Shown: positions 15,685 through 23,999 of the stretch, one piece after another | Numbering within the stretch: the stretch's first letter is position 1 | Layout: each line of letters starts with the position of its first letter | Assembly: GCA_029555925.1 (NCBI GenBank) | Contig: JAKPQU010000044.1 | Span: 1 to 40,865, forward strand | DNA from: Bacillota bacterium | GTDB taxonomy: Bacteria; Eremiobacterota; SpSt-956; JAKJGF01 | Length of the DNA: 40,865 nucleotides | Direction of reading: 5' to 3' | The notes under the pieces: model-generated | What the model saw: the letters and a program-made list of their open reading frames with translations, nothing else | Told to the model about the DNA's origin: nothing | The model's database searches: none | Translations under genes and position numbers: made by a program

Positions 15685-17234
15685 GATTTCCCGTAAGGTT
15701 CCAATTTTATATATGATCTGTTATCAAGTATATTAATCTTTTTCCTGCTATCTCCTGAAGCAGACCTTACTCGCTTGTTTTCTACCCATACCCTCAATTC
15801 ATCAATTTTTTCTTTCATCATTTCAGAAGAAGGTATGACAGAATTAATTGTTTTAGCTATATCTTCCGTTACAAAATCTCTGCCATCTTCATTAAAAGCA
15901 TTATGCATGGTTTCTATTATAATCTGTTCTATTTCTGCCCCCGTATAACCTTCCGTGAGAGACGAAAGATAAGATATATCATAATTTCGTATGACAGGCC
16001 GCCTTTTTTCAAGATGGACTTTAAAAATTTCTCTTCTTTCTTTTTCATCAGGAAGATCAAGAAAAAATATAGAGTCGAACCTTCCCATTCTGAGTTCTTC
16101 AAGAGCAAATCCTTTTATATCATTTGCTGTTGCTACAACGAATACAGGGGCCATCTTTTCCTGAAGCCATGTAAGTAATGTAGCGGAAACTCTTGCAGTA
16201 ACGCCGCTATCTCCCTGACTATAACCTTTCTGTCCGAAAAGTCCTTTTTCTATTTCATCTATCCAGAGAATACATGGAGCTATGGTTTCTGCAATAGATA
16301 TGGCAGTCCTTATATTTTCCTCCGATTGTCCTACAAGGCCTCCGAATATTGCCCCAACATCGAGCCTCAAAAGAGGCATTTTCCAGAGACCTGATATAGC
16401 TTTCGCCACAAGGCTTTTGCCTGTGCCGGGAATTCCTACGAGAAGAATACCTTTCGGCGTAGGTAGTCCGTAATCTCTTGCTTCTATAGTAAAAGCTTTC
16501 TCTCTCTTTTTAATCCATGATTTTAATGCTTCAAGGCCTCCCACACTTCCTATTGTTTCTGTTACAGGGAAGAACTCCAGAGCAGGCGTTTCGGAAATCA
16601 TCTGTTTTTTTTCATATAAAATAAGATCGATAGAACGTTCGTCCAGATTGCCATTTATGGTAATACACTTCAAAAATGCCCTTTCAGCCTGGTTACCTGA
16701 AAGTCCCAGAGAGGATTTTACTATTCTTTCTTTAACACTTCCCGTAAGACGGTGTTTTATACATGTCTTAATTATAACATCGTCCAGAATTTTTGCCATT
16801 TCATCATAGTCAGGAAGGGGGAAATTAATTACTGTTATATGGTCTTTCAGTTCAGATGGTATGCCCGGGACAGGTGTAATGATTATTATATTTTTCGTGC
16901 TTTTTTTAAGCCTGGAACATAGAGCTCGAAGTTTTACAAGAACTCTGTTATCTTTCCAGAAAAGGTGAAAATCCTTTAAAATAAAAATTGCTTCATTCTG
17001 AAATTTATCTATTCTATCCAGGGCTACCAGAGGATCTACTGCACCCGGTTCCGGGTGAACTCCTCTGGAATTTATAATTTCAAAGCCTTCTCCCAGAGTC
17101 CAGGAAAAAATATTTTTACTGTTCTTTAAAACATCTTTTATAGTAGAAAGAAGTCTTTCTTCTTCGTAACTTATAATATTTATTAAAGGATACCGTGCTC
17201 TTATGAGAAGATCTATCTCATGAGCAGTTTTCAT
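15681..17234 (-). CDS. Ycf46-like AAA ATPase
   Basis: The 517-residue protein has an N-terminal degenerate NTPase-like half (about 1-210, with IFSWTLGEGF and AIFILKDFHLFW) and a canonical C-terminal AAA module. Walker A is GIPGTGKS with Lys273. Walker B is ILWIDEIEKG. There is a sensor-type VVATAND and an arginine-finger region LRMGRFDSIFF. This architecture and length match the Ycf46 family, found in cyanobacteria, plastids and scattered bacteria, whose biochemical role is poorly defined. An ATP-driven remodelling or regulatory role is inferred. The start ATG 17234 lies inside the preceding small gene with the ribosome site GGGAGG, so translation is coupled. It sits between a band-7 protein and a GrpE-like protein, which suggests protein quality control at the membrane. 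The stop codon is part of a GTGA heptad. Confidence 0.88.
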   Translation of the reverse strand: MKTAHEIDLLIRARYPLINIISYEEERLLSTIKDVLKNSKNIFSWTLGEGFEIINSRGVHPEPGAVDPLVALDRIDKFQNEAIFILKDFHLFWKDNRVLVKLRALCSRLKKSTKNIIIITPVPGIPSELKDHITVINFPLPDYDEMAKILDDVIIKTCIKHRLTGSVKERIVKSSLGLSGNQAERAFLKCITINGNLDERSIDLILYEKKQMISETPALEFFPVTETIGSVGGLEALKSWIKKREKAFTIEARDYGLPTPKGILLVGIPGTGKSLVAKAISGLWKMPLLRLDVGAIFGGLVGQSEENIRTAISIAETIAPCILWIDEIEKGLFGQKGYSQGDSGVTARVSATLLTWLQEKMAPVFVVATANDIKGFALEELRMGRFDSIFFLDLPDEKERREIFKVHLEKRRPVIRNYDISYLSSLTEGYTGAEIEQIIIETMHNAFNEDGRDFVTEDIAKTINSVIPSSEMMKEKIDELRVWVENKRVRSASGDSRKKINILDNRSYIKLEPYGKS

Positions 17235-17382
17235 TTACTTCCTCCCTGTTTCCGGATGGACATGAGAGCTTTTCTACAAGAGGCAATAAATCCTTCAAAA
17301 GTGAGGTAATAGTTACATTACCGTCCGGGTCTATATAAATTTTAATATCAAAGGGTGAAGGATTTTTTACCTCTTCTGACAT
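17218..17382 (-). CDS. Small protein between band-7 and AAA genes
   Basis: The 54-residue product (start MSEEVKNPSPFDIKIYID) has a beta-like segment, PDGNVTITSLLKDLLPLVEK, and a tail with two cysteines. It starts two bases after the stop of the band-7 gene and overlaps the start of the AAA ATPase by 17 bases, the spacing of a real operon member. The ribosome site is weak, so translation would depend on coupling. I recognise no family. The segment IYIDPDGNVTI resembles short phage or accessory proteins only in composition. An adaptor for the ATPase is a guess from position. Confidence 0.6.
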   Translation of the reverse strand: MSEEVKNPSPFDIKIYIDPDGNVTITSLLKDLLPLVEKLSCPSGNREEVNENCS

Positions 17383-17384
17383 AA

Positions 17385-17879
17385 TTATCTATCTACAACG
17401 GTTTTTATCTTTCTTACATCTATCCCCCACATCTCTGCCTGTTCTTTAAGATCCTGTAAGAGTTTATCTTCAAATTCTTTCTTATTTACAGATGATTTCA
17501 AATCAGTATAAGTAGTTTTCGAAGTTTCTTTTGCCAGTAAATCACTCATAGCATTAATAATACTTTCTTCGTAATTGGAAACAGTTCCATAAGCTTTAGC
17601 CGGTTCTTTTATTTTTATTGTTACTGTTCCGCTGGCATATAATTTTTCTTTATCTGCAGCTGTTGTCATTTTCTGAGGAACGTTTAAGTCCTTTAAATCA
17701 TAACTTACAAGCTTTAATTTATCATAAAAAGGTATCATAAGAACCATTCCTGGTTTTCTCAATTCCTTGAATTTTCCTCCCCGAAAAACAACTCCTTCTT
17801 TTTTCTCCGGCACTACCTTGATTCCAAAAAATCCATAAATAATTGCAAGTATAATCAAAATAAAAATCACTGTACCCAA
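17385..17879 (-). CDS. Short SPFH/band-7 membrane protein
   Basis: The 164-residue product has an N-terminal membrane anchor (about 2-20) followed by a band-7 domain: VVPEKKEGVVFRGGKFKELR, PGMVLMIPFYDKLKLVSYD and DLKDLNVPQKMTTADKEKL-type strands, then the SYEESI-type helix and the LLQDLKEQAEMWGIDVRKIK end. Stomatin/HflK-type proteins form membrane scaffolds and regulate proteases. This one lacks the long C-terminal coiled coil, so it is about half the usual length. The start is TTG (17879), with GAGGA upstream. It heads a cluster with the small protein, the Ycf46-like ATPase and the GrpE-like protein. Confidence 0.88.
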   Translation of the reverse strand: MGTVIFILIILAIIYGFFGIKVVPEKKEGVVFRGGKFKELRKPGMVLMIPFYDKLKLVSYDLKDLNVPQKMTTAADKEKLYASGTVTIKIKEPAKAYGTVSNYEESIINAMSDLLAKETSKTTYTDLKSSVNKKEFEDKLLQDLKEQAEMWGIDVRKIKTVVDR

Positions 17880-17960
17880 ATATTGTCACTTCCTCTAATA
17901 AAATTTCAATATATTTCTTTCTACAAATTAATAGAAAAATCCTGCTTTAATAAATTAATA

Positions 17961-17984
17961 AAGGGGCGTTTTGTAACGCCCCTT
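17961..17984 (-). terminator. Hairpin terminator of the coiled-coil gene
   Basis: A 10-bp GC-rich stem (AAGGGGCGTT/AACGCCCCTT) with a 4-base loop lies 21 bases after the stop at 18006 and, on the minus strand, is followed by a T-rich tract. Confidence 0.8.
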
Positions 17985-18005
17985 ATAAAAAAATCAGGTA
18001 CTATG

Positions 18006-20063
18006 TCAGGCTTCTACAGGTATGTGAATTGATACAGCTTCACCGTTCATTTTTCTCTGTATAAGATCAGCTTTTTCAGTAATCTTATCACTCAGGAACT
18101 GTTCTTTATCACCATGATATTTAGGTGTAATTTTTTCATTTAACGCAACAACACCGGGATTTTCCTTCATAAGTCCCAGAGTGAAACCTTCAAGGAAGAA
18201 ATCGGTTTTCGCTTCCGTTCTCATATCTTCGCTATAAAGATCGGAGAATAAAGACGGTCTGTTCTTAAGAACTTCCTGCATAAACGATTTCAGAGCTTCA
18301 TCTTTCAAACATTCTGCTGTAAAATCGGCAAGTAATTCTTTCTGTTCCTGCGGTGAAAGATTGATTACTCTGGTTTCCCGGGTCTGTTGAGTTTCATTAC
18401 TACCCTGCGTGCTCTGCTGCTGTAATGCTGCTGCAGTATTTGATACTACCTGGTCAAAAAATATTACTCCTTCGGGAGGATATTTACCGGCAAATTCCTG
18501 TGTAAAGGCTTTTACACTTTCATCTCCTTCAAGGAGTCCTTTGGCTAGAGCAATCATAGCAAGTTTCATTTTTTGCTCAGAAGGTGTATCTTCACTTAAA
18601 AGAGCCTGTGCCATAACAGGTTCCTTGCTGAAAGCTTTAGATGTATATTCCTTCATTTTATCACTTGTCGTGAAGGACTGAGTAAAATCATTTAATAATG
18701 CAAGCTGCTGCTGTTCAGTCAGTGCCTGGGCCTGAGTCTGTGCAGCCTGTGCGGCAGCCTGTGCTTCTTTCTGCTGTTCAATAAGTATCTGTTTGATTTC
18801 TTCAGCTTTTGCCCTTATTGCAACCTGTCTTTCTTCCGGCTGGGTCTTGAGAAATTCTTCTACTGGCTTCTCATTTGCCACAAGACCGCGGAGAAGCATT
18901 TCCAGGAATATTCCTCTTGCTTCAATTGCTTCCGGCTGATATTTTCCGAGCAATACTCTCTTGAGCATCTGCATAAAACTTTCATCTACATTTTTGCCTG
19001 CTTCAAGTTTTGCCAGTACATCTTCATTTCCATAAGATTTCAATACATCTGTCACCCATTTGTCCATGTCTTCATCTTTCATGGCCTTTGTAACAAATTT
19101 ATTAAGCTCTTTCTGCTGTTCTGCAGCTTTTGCTTCCATTTCAAGCATTTTTTCTATATATTTCTGCTCTATACCTGTTGTTTCCGAAAGTGCTTTGGCC
19201 TGTGCTTTCATCTGCACTCTCTTGTTTGCATCTTTAACAAGAAGTCTTATAACAATACCGAGAGCAGCAAGACCAAGACCGGGAAGGAGAGGAGGACAGA
19301 GAGTTCCTCCTGCTATCATGAGAGCAATCTGACCGCCTGTTATAATTAAATCAGGAGATTTTGCAAGTATGCCGTCTTTACTGAAATCAAGCATGGAATT
19401 TTTCATGGTTTTAAGTCCCACTTTAGCCAGCTGACTCTGGCCTGTTTTTACTGTCTCATCAGCTACAAGCTGCATATCTTCAGGTCTAAAATTCATGCCT
19501 TTTAAAGTGCTTACAAGTTCATCTTTAGATAATTTTTTATTTTCAAGAGATGCCAGCCCCTGAAGTTGTTCTTCTGAAAGAGCCGGAGTTTCTTTCACAT
19601 GTGACATAACAGTTTCTATTTCTTTAGCAGTGAAATTAGATTTCTTCATAGCTTTTGCCAGGCCATCTCTGGAGATATAACCATCATCAAATTTACCTAT
19701 GAAATCTAATTTTTCAGCACTTTCATCCACACCTATCTGTTCATCGGCAAGTACATTATTTAATTCAGGAAGAACGTCCTCATCAAGCTGATAATGAGGT
19801 GATTTAAGGTCTTCCATTGTTGTCTCAAGGGTTTTCTTGTCGAATTCAAACCATACAGCCTCTTTAAATTCTTTAAGCTTTTTCATGGCATCCTGAAATC
19901 CCTGTTGATCATCTATAATTCCTGAGGTTCCTACCTCTACCTGATCGCCTGTATCTTTTAAAACAGGATTCGCTTCCCTGGGAGAAGTCTGCCAGCGGGC
20001 TTCTACTTTCCCGTCTCTTCCTACCTGCCATGATGACTGTAAATTTGTATTTACTGTTGCCAC
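18006..20063 (-). CDS. Large helical protein with a central membrane hairpin, unknown function
   Basis: The 685-residue product has no signal peptide. Residues of about 55-215 are acidic and helical with calmodulin-like spacing (GKFDDGYISRDGLAKAM, ENKKLSKDELVSTLKG) that could be degenerate EF-hands. A hydrophobic hairpin at about 250-287 (GGQIALMIAGGTLCPPLLPG, then LGLAALGIVIRLLV) is followed by long coiled-coil or Gln/Ala-rich regions (about 295-450) and a helical C-terminus. The layout (soluble head, membrane hairpin, coiled coils) resembles effector or translocator proteins in general shape only; I recognise no family. The start is GTG with a strong AGGAGG site nine bases upstream. It has its own terminator and appears to be a single-gene transcript. 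Confidence 0.8.
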   Translation of the reverse strand: MATVNTNLQSSWQVGRDGKVEARWQTSPREANPVLKDTGDQVEVGTSGIIDDQQGFQDAMKKLKEFKEAVWFEFDKKTLETTMEDLKSPHYQLDEDVLPELNNVLADEQIGVDESAEKLDFIGKFDDGYISRDGLAKAMKKSNFTAKEIETVMSHVKETPALSEEQLQGLASLENKKLSKDELVSTLKGMNFRPEDMQLVADETVKTGQSQLAKVGLKTMKNSMLDFSKDGILAKSPDLIITGGQIALMIAGGTLCPPLLPGLGLAALGIVIRLLVKDANKRVQMKAQAKALSETTGIEQKYIEKMLEMEAKAAEQQKELNKFVTKAMKDEDMDKWVTDVLKSYGNEDVLAKLEAGKNVDESFMQMLKRVLLGKYQPEAIEARGIFLEMLLRGLVANEKPVEEFLKTQPEERQVAIRAKAEEIKQILIEQQKEAQAAAQAAQTQAQALTEQQQLALLNDFTQSFTTSDKMKEYTSKAFSKEPVMAQALLSEDTPSEQKMKLAMIALAKGLLEGDESVKAFTQEFAGKYPPEGVIFFDQVVSNTAAALQQQSTQGSNETQQTRETRVINLSPQEQKELLADFTAECLKDEALKSFMQEVLKNRPSLFSDLYSEDMRTEAKTDFFLEGFTLGLMKENPGVVALNEKITPKYHGDKEQFLSDKITEKADLIQRKMNGEAVSIHIPVEA

Positions 20064-20209
20064 ATCTATCTCCTCCTCGATCTATATAAAAAGATAATAA
20101 TTCTCTCTATTATTAATCCTAGTATATCCCAATAAAAAATAAAATAAAACAAAATTATGTTAAAATATTGTTAACTTTTGACCAGAATTTTTGGGATTAT
20201 ATGAAAATC

Positions 20210-20370
20210 GTGACGCGTAACGCGTGACGCGTGACGCGTGGTTTCACTCTTTATTTGCATCGTGATGCGTGATGCGTGTTTTCACCGGTACCGGGCGACC
20301 ACAGGGGGTCGCCCCTACTGAATCAACCTTCACTTCTCACTTTTCCCGACTCACGACTCACGTCTCACTT
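20210..20370. repeat. Compound convergent heptad element with GC-rich hairpin
   Basis: Left arrays: GTGACGC, GTAACGC, GTGACGC, GTGACGC, GTGGTTT, then GTGATGC, GTGATGC, GTGTTTT. In the middle lies a GC-rich hairpin (GGGCGACC/GGTCGCCC, 20293-20314). Right inverse units include CCTTCAC, TTCTCAC, GACTCAC, GACTCAC, GTCTCAC. The methyltransferase stop codon (20365-20367, minus strand) lies in the last unit. Confidence 0.88.
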
Positions 20371-21363
20371 CCCTGTAGCAATTGACGTATGAGGAGTAAG
20401 TTTCTTTATTTCCACTTCAGTAAAACCACTCTGTTTAAGCCATCCTGTAATCTCTTTCCCGGTATAAGTATTACCTTCTTTTGTTCCTGAAAGCATATTG
20501 ACGGCAAAAACAAGGGGATATTCAGGGCCGGTTCTGTCATCTTCAGGGAAGAAATCTTTTACTATCAACTCTCCCCCATCTGCCAGGGCTTTTCTTGCTT
20601 TACCGAAAAGAAGCAAAATATCTTTTTCTCCGAGAGAATGAATAATATTTGATATGAGAATAATATCATATCCTGTACCAACAGGATCCTTCAGATAATC
20701 GCCGCTTTTGGTGTCTATACGTTCACCCATACCTGCTTTTACGATCTGTTCTTCTGCAATGGGCACTACTTCAGGAAGATCAAAAACTGTTGCCTTTAAA
20801 TCAGGATATTTACTGCACAGTCCTATGGCATAGGTGCCGGGCCCTCCGCCTATATCAAGAAAATGTTTTTTGCCGGTAAAATCTGTGGCATTTACAAGTT
20901 CTTCCACACTGAAAGCCCCCACATTAGCCATAGCCATAATAAATCTCCTCGTTTCCTCAGGAGATTCTCTTCTCTTTTCCATACCTGATTTTACAGGCTG
21001 TCCCGTTCTGACAATCTCCGGGAGTTGTGCCCATCTTTTATAAAGATCACCTGCATGTTTTATTGAATGGCCCATGTAAAATTTCTTTCCTTCTATAAGA
21101 TGTTCTTTACTGAGAGGAGAATTTTCATAAAAATTTTCTTTTTTATATAAAAACCCCATAGAAGTAAGAGCATTCAGAAGAATCTCTGTTGCCCTTTTAT
21201 CAGTGTCTGTTATTTTTAAAATATCTTCAAGTTTTTTTCCTTCTTCTCCTATGACAGTAAACATATTCAACTCACATGCAGTAATAAGGATTTGAGACTG
21301 CATAAACCCTCTGGAAATAGTAGATATTTGATCTATATTTTTATAAGTCTCTTTTGATAACAT
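20365..21363 (-). CDS. SAM-dependent O-methyltransferase (family 2, COMT-like)
   Basis: The 332-residue product has an N-terminal winged-helix dimerisation domain (about 1-100, FMQSQILITACELNMFTVIG) and a Rossmann methyltransferase domain. The SAM loop is HFLDIGGGPGTYAIGL, with the acidic FDLPEVV after strand 2. The bacterial members of this family methylate small hydroxylated metabolites (quinone, carotenoid or antibiotic precursors). The catalytic histidine position is represented by NIIHSLGEKD. The substrate is unknown and no biosynthetic cluster surrounds it. The ribosome site is AAAGGGG, about 12 bases upstream. A TATAAT box lies at 21399-21404 with a TTCACT -35-like box supplied by a heptad unit. 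The stop codon is formed by a GTGAGAC heptad. Confidence 0.92.
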   Translation of the reverse strand: MLSKETYKNIDQISTISRGFMQSQILITACELNMFTVIGEEGKKLEDILKITDTDKRATEILLNALTSMGFLYKKENFYENSPLSKEHLIEGKKFYMGHSIKHAGDLYKRWAQLPEIVRTGQPVKSGMEKRRESPEETRRFIMAMANVGAFSVEELVNATDFTGKKHFLDIGGGPGTYAIGLCSKYPDLKATVFDLPEVVPIAEEQIVKAGMGERIDTKSGDYLKDPVGTGYDIILISNIIHSLGEKDILLLFGKARKALADGGELIVKDFFPEDDRTGPEYPLVFAVNMLSGTKEGNTYTGKEITGWLKQSGFTEVEIKKLTPHTSIATGK

Positions 21364-21398
21364 GATTACATATAACCCCTTTCAAAGTGTGGTATAAT

Positions 21399-21426
21399 AT
21401 TATAGCATAATTTAGTGAAGAGTGAA
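21399..21426 (-). promoter_or_regulatory. Promoter of the O-methyltransferase gene
   Basis: On the minus strand TATAAT (21399-21404) lies 16 bases after TTCACT (21421-21426). The -35-like box is the complement of a GTGAAAA-type heptad, so the repeat may contribute to the promoter. Confidence 0.45.
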
Positions 21427-21503
21427 AAGTGAAAAACTCTGCATATTTGCCATAGTAAATCCTGTATTCCTCGCGTCACGCGTCACGCGTTACGCGTCAC
21501 GAA
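21415..21503. repeat. Convergent heptad element between divergent genes
   Basis: GTGAAGA, GTGAAAA, GTGAAAA on the left, about 40 bases of spacer, then inverse units GCGTCAC, GCGTCAC, GCGTTAC, GCGTCAC, GA on the right, ending three bases before the YgiQ start codon. There are no terminal inverted repeats. Confidence 0.88.
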
Positions 21504-21506
21504 CAT

Positions 21507-23240
21507 ATGAATTACATTTTTCCGACAACAGCTAAAGAAATAAAATCTCCGGGCATAAAACATCTGGATATAATTCTCATATCAGGAGAGGCTTTTATTG
21601 ATCATCCTTCTTCCGGTGTTGCTGTAATTGCCCGTCTGCTTCACAACCATGGCTACAGAGTCGGTATTATAGATCAACCTGACTGGAACTCTAAAGAAGA
21701 TTTTACCAGATTGGGGAAACCTGAATTATTTTTCGGTGTTACTTCAGGATGTCTGGATTCTATGCTTGCCAATTACACACCTGTAAAGAAAATAAGAAGA
21801 GGAGACAGAAGATTATCTGAATATACCATACCTGACAGGGCAGTAATAGTATATTGTAACAGGATTAAAGAGGCCTATAAAAATATTCCCATAGTCATAG
21901 GAGGTATTGAAGCTTCTCTCAGAAGGTTTGCTCACTATGATTACTGGTCAGATAGTATAAGGCGTTCCATCCTGATGGATTCGAGGGCTGATATTTTAGT
22001 ATATGGTATGGGAGAAAGACAGATACTGGAAATAGCAGAAAGATTAAAAAATGGAAAAAATCTTGAAGGCATCAGAGGAACATCAATAAAAACAAAAAAC
22101 GAATTCCCTCCGGATTCAATAAAACTCCCATGCTTTAAGGAAATCTCTACAGATAAAGAAGCTTTCTGTAAATCCTTTCTCATTCAGGAACGGGAGCAGG
22201 AGCCTTTTACAGGTAAAACTCTGGTAGAGGAATATGAACACTGTGCAATCGTACAGTACCCTCCTGCCCTGCCGCTGACAGAAGAAGAAATGGATTATAT
22301 CTATGAACTACCTTTCAGCAGAAAGGCCCATCCTAAATATAAAGAAGAGATTAAATCCCTTGAAGCTATCCGCTTTTCCATAATAACTCACAGAGGATGT
22401 TTTGGGAATTGTTCATTCTGTGCATTGAGTTTCCATCAGGGTAAGTTTATTCAGAGCAGATCTCCGGAATCCATTTTAAGAGAAATAGAAAAACTTACAT
22501 TCTATCCCGGATTTAAAGGATATATAGATGATCTTGGAGGGCCTACGGCAAATATGTATGGCATAAACTGCTGTAAATACGGAAAGGGAAAAGATTTCAT
22601 AGAATTTCCGTCTATAATAGATAAAAGCACTGAAAGGTTTAATTTTAACTCTTCAATCAGATGTAATATGAACTGTCTCGGAGACAGGTGTAAAAATCTC
22701 TCCTGTAATAACAGATTACTTACAGAACTTCTTAAAAAAATCAGAAAAATAAAAGGAGTAAAAAAAGCCTTTGTGCGATCGGGAGTAAGATATGATCTAT
22801 CCCTGAAAGATGAAGCATATTTAGAAGAACTCATAGGATATCATATAAGCGGCCAGATGAAGGTTGCGCCGGAACATATTTCTCCTTCAGTTCTTGAGCT
22901 TATGAATAAACCATATATGGAAATCTTCGAAAAATTCTATAAGAAATTTACTGACATAAATAAAAAATTCTCAAAAAAACAGTATTTAATTCCTTATTTT
23001 ATTGCGGCTCACCCGGGGGCAGGAAAGAAAGAAGCTCTGGCTCTTAAGGATTATATAAGAAAAAACCATATAACTATAGAACAGATTCAGATATTTACTC
23101 CCACGCCAATGACAAAATCAACATGTATGTATTATACGGGCATGAATCCCGCAAATCTTAAAAAAGTCTATATTCCCCGGAGTATAAAAGAAAAAGAAGA
23201 GCAGAAAAATATGCTTTTATACAGAAAAAAATCACTATAA
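21507..23240 (+). CDS. ygiQ: YgiQ-family radical SAM protein
   Basis: The 577-residue product has the standard YgiQ layout. An N-terminal cobalamin-binding-like domain (FPTTAKEIKSPGIKHLDIIL, DHPSSGVAVIARLLHNHGYR, VIGGIEASLRRFAHYDYW) is followed by a radical SAM barrel with CFGNCSFC (three cysteines for the 4Fe-4S cluster) and a C-terminal domain (VAPEHISPSVLELM, IQIFTPTPMTKST). Radical SAM enzymes cleave SAM to a 5'-deoxyadenosyl radical; the YgiQ substrate is not known. It is slightly shorter than Escherichia coli YgiQ. The start is secure because the N-terminus matches the family, yet no ribosome site is present: a heptad array ends three bases before ATG. Confidence 0.93.
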   Translation: MNYIFPTTAKEIKSPGIKHLDIILISGEAFIDHPSSGVAVIARLLHNHGYRVGIIDQPDWNSKEDFTRLGKPELFFGVTSGCLDSMLANYTPVKKIRRGDRRLSEYTIPDRAVIVYCNRIKEAYKNIPIVIGGIEASLRRFAHYDYWSDSIRRSILMDSRADILVYGMGERQILEIAERLKNGKNLEGIRGTSIKTKNEFPPDSIKLPCFKEISTDKEAFCKSFLIQEREQEPFTGKTLVEEYEHCAIVQYPPALPLTEEEMDYIYELPFSRKAHPKYKEEIKSLEAIRFSIITHRGCFGNCSFCALSFHQGKFIQSRSPESILREIEKLTFYPGFKGYIDDLGGPTANMYGINCCKYGKGKDFIEFPSIIDKSTERFNFNSSIRCNMNCLGDRCKNLSCNNRLLTELLKKIRKIKGVKKAFVRSGVRYDLSLKDEAYLEELIGYHISGQMKVAPEHISPSVLELMNKPYMEIFEKFYKKFTDINKKFSKKQYLIPYFIAAHPGAGKKEALALKDYIRKNHITIEQIQIFTPTPMTKSTCMYYTGMNPANLKKVYIPRSIKEKEEQKNMLLYRKKSL

Positions 23241-23263
23241 TTAAAAATTTTAGTTTAATAATA

Positions 23264-23292
23264 TTGATTTTCCAGATTAATTGTGCTAAAAT
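23264..23292 (+). promoter_or_regulatory. Sigma-70-type promoter of the REC-HTH gene
   Basis: TTGATT (23264-23269), exactly 17 bases, then TAAAAT (23287-23292), about 44 bases before the start codon. Confidence 0.7.
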
Positions 23293-23335
23293 ACATTAGA
23301 TATTAAAAAAAATTATTATAAGAAAGTGATTGACC

Positions 23336-23944
23336 ATGGCTAGAGCAAAAGCAATTAAAATTTTACTGGTTGATGATGATGAAGTTGTAAGAGAGAGTTT
23401 ATCTTTCTGCCTTCAGCAGGAAGGGTATCAGGTCACAGAGGCACAGGATGGCCTGGAAGCACTTGAAAAGATAAAGCTGTCTCATTATCACATTGTAATT
23501 CTGGATCTGAAGATGCCGGACCTTGACGGTACAAAGGTTTTACAGAAGATAAATGAAATAGATGAAGAAGCAAATGTAATAATACTTACAGGCCACCCTT
23601 CTCTTGAATCTGCTGTAAGTACCATGAAATTAGGTGCCGTAGACTACTGCACAAAACCTTTCAATATTGAAGATATTAAACGCCTGGTAAGGGAAATTGC
23701 AATAAAGAAAGGTCTTATAAGGAGAAAACTGGAAGATCTTCTTGTCATTATAGGTAAGAAGATCAGAGAAACCAGAAAATCAAAGAGAATGACACTGGTT
23801 CAGCTTGCAAGAATGACCGATCTCTCCAAGAGTTTGATTTCTCAAATCGAAAATGCAAAGGTATCTCCTTCTGTATCTACACTGGACAAAATTTCAGAAT
23901 CATTGGAAATTAAATTGACAGATTTATTTGACAATGAAGGGTAA
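23336..23944 (+). CDS. Response regulator fused to an XRE-type HTH
   Basis: The 202-residue product has an N-terminal receiver domain (about 6-120) with the acidic pocket DDD, phospho-acceptor Asp57 in ILDLKMPDLDG, Thr/Ser in ILTGHPS and Lys in CTKPF. A short linker leads to a C-terminal XRE/Cro-type helix-turn-helix (about 137-195, TLVQLARMTDLSKSLISQIE). Receivers more often carry OmpR, NarL or NtrC output domains; an XRE output is uncommon but known. No histidine kinase is adjacent, so its partner is elsewhere. I use ATG 23336, spaced from AGAAAG; a TTG at 23330 would add two residues. It has its own promoter and a shared terminator. The target is unknown. Confidence 0.92.
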   Translation: MARAKAIKILLVDDDEVVRESLSFCLQQEGYQVTEAQDGLEALEKIKLSHYHIVILDLKMPDLDGTKVLQKINEIDEEANVIILTGHPSLESAVSTMKLGAVDYCTKPFNIEDIKRLVREIAIKKGLIRRKLEDLLVIIGKKIRETRKSKRMTLVQLARMTDLSKSLISQIENAKVSPSVSTLDKISESLEIKLTDLFDNEG

Positions 23945-23952
23945 CTGGTAAT

Positions 23953-23986
23953 AAAAAAGCCTGTATTTTCGGATACAGGCTTTTTT
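23953..23986. terminator. Bidirectional terminator between convergent genes
   Basis: A 14-bp perfect stem (AAAAAAGCCTGTAT and complement) with a 6-base loop is flanked by an A run and a T run, serving the REC-HTH gene and the sensor gene on the other strand. Confidence 0.93.
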
Positions 23987-23999
23987 ATTTTCCCTGTTT

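Noticed and set aside
20293..20314. GC-rich hairpin GGGCGACC/GGTCGCCC as an independent terminator
   Set aside because: It lies within the compound heptad element and has no T run. It may be a separate common repeat, but I cannot support an independent function.
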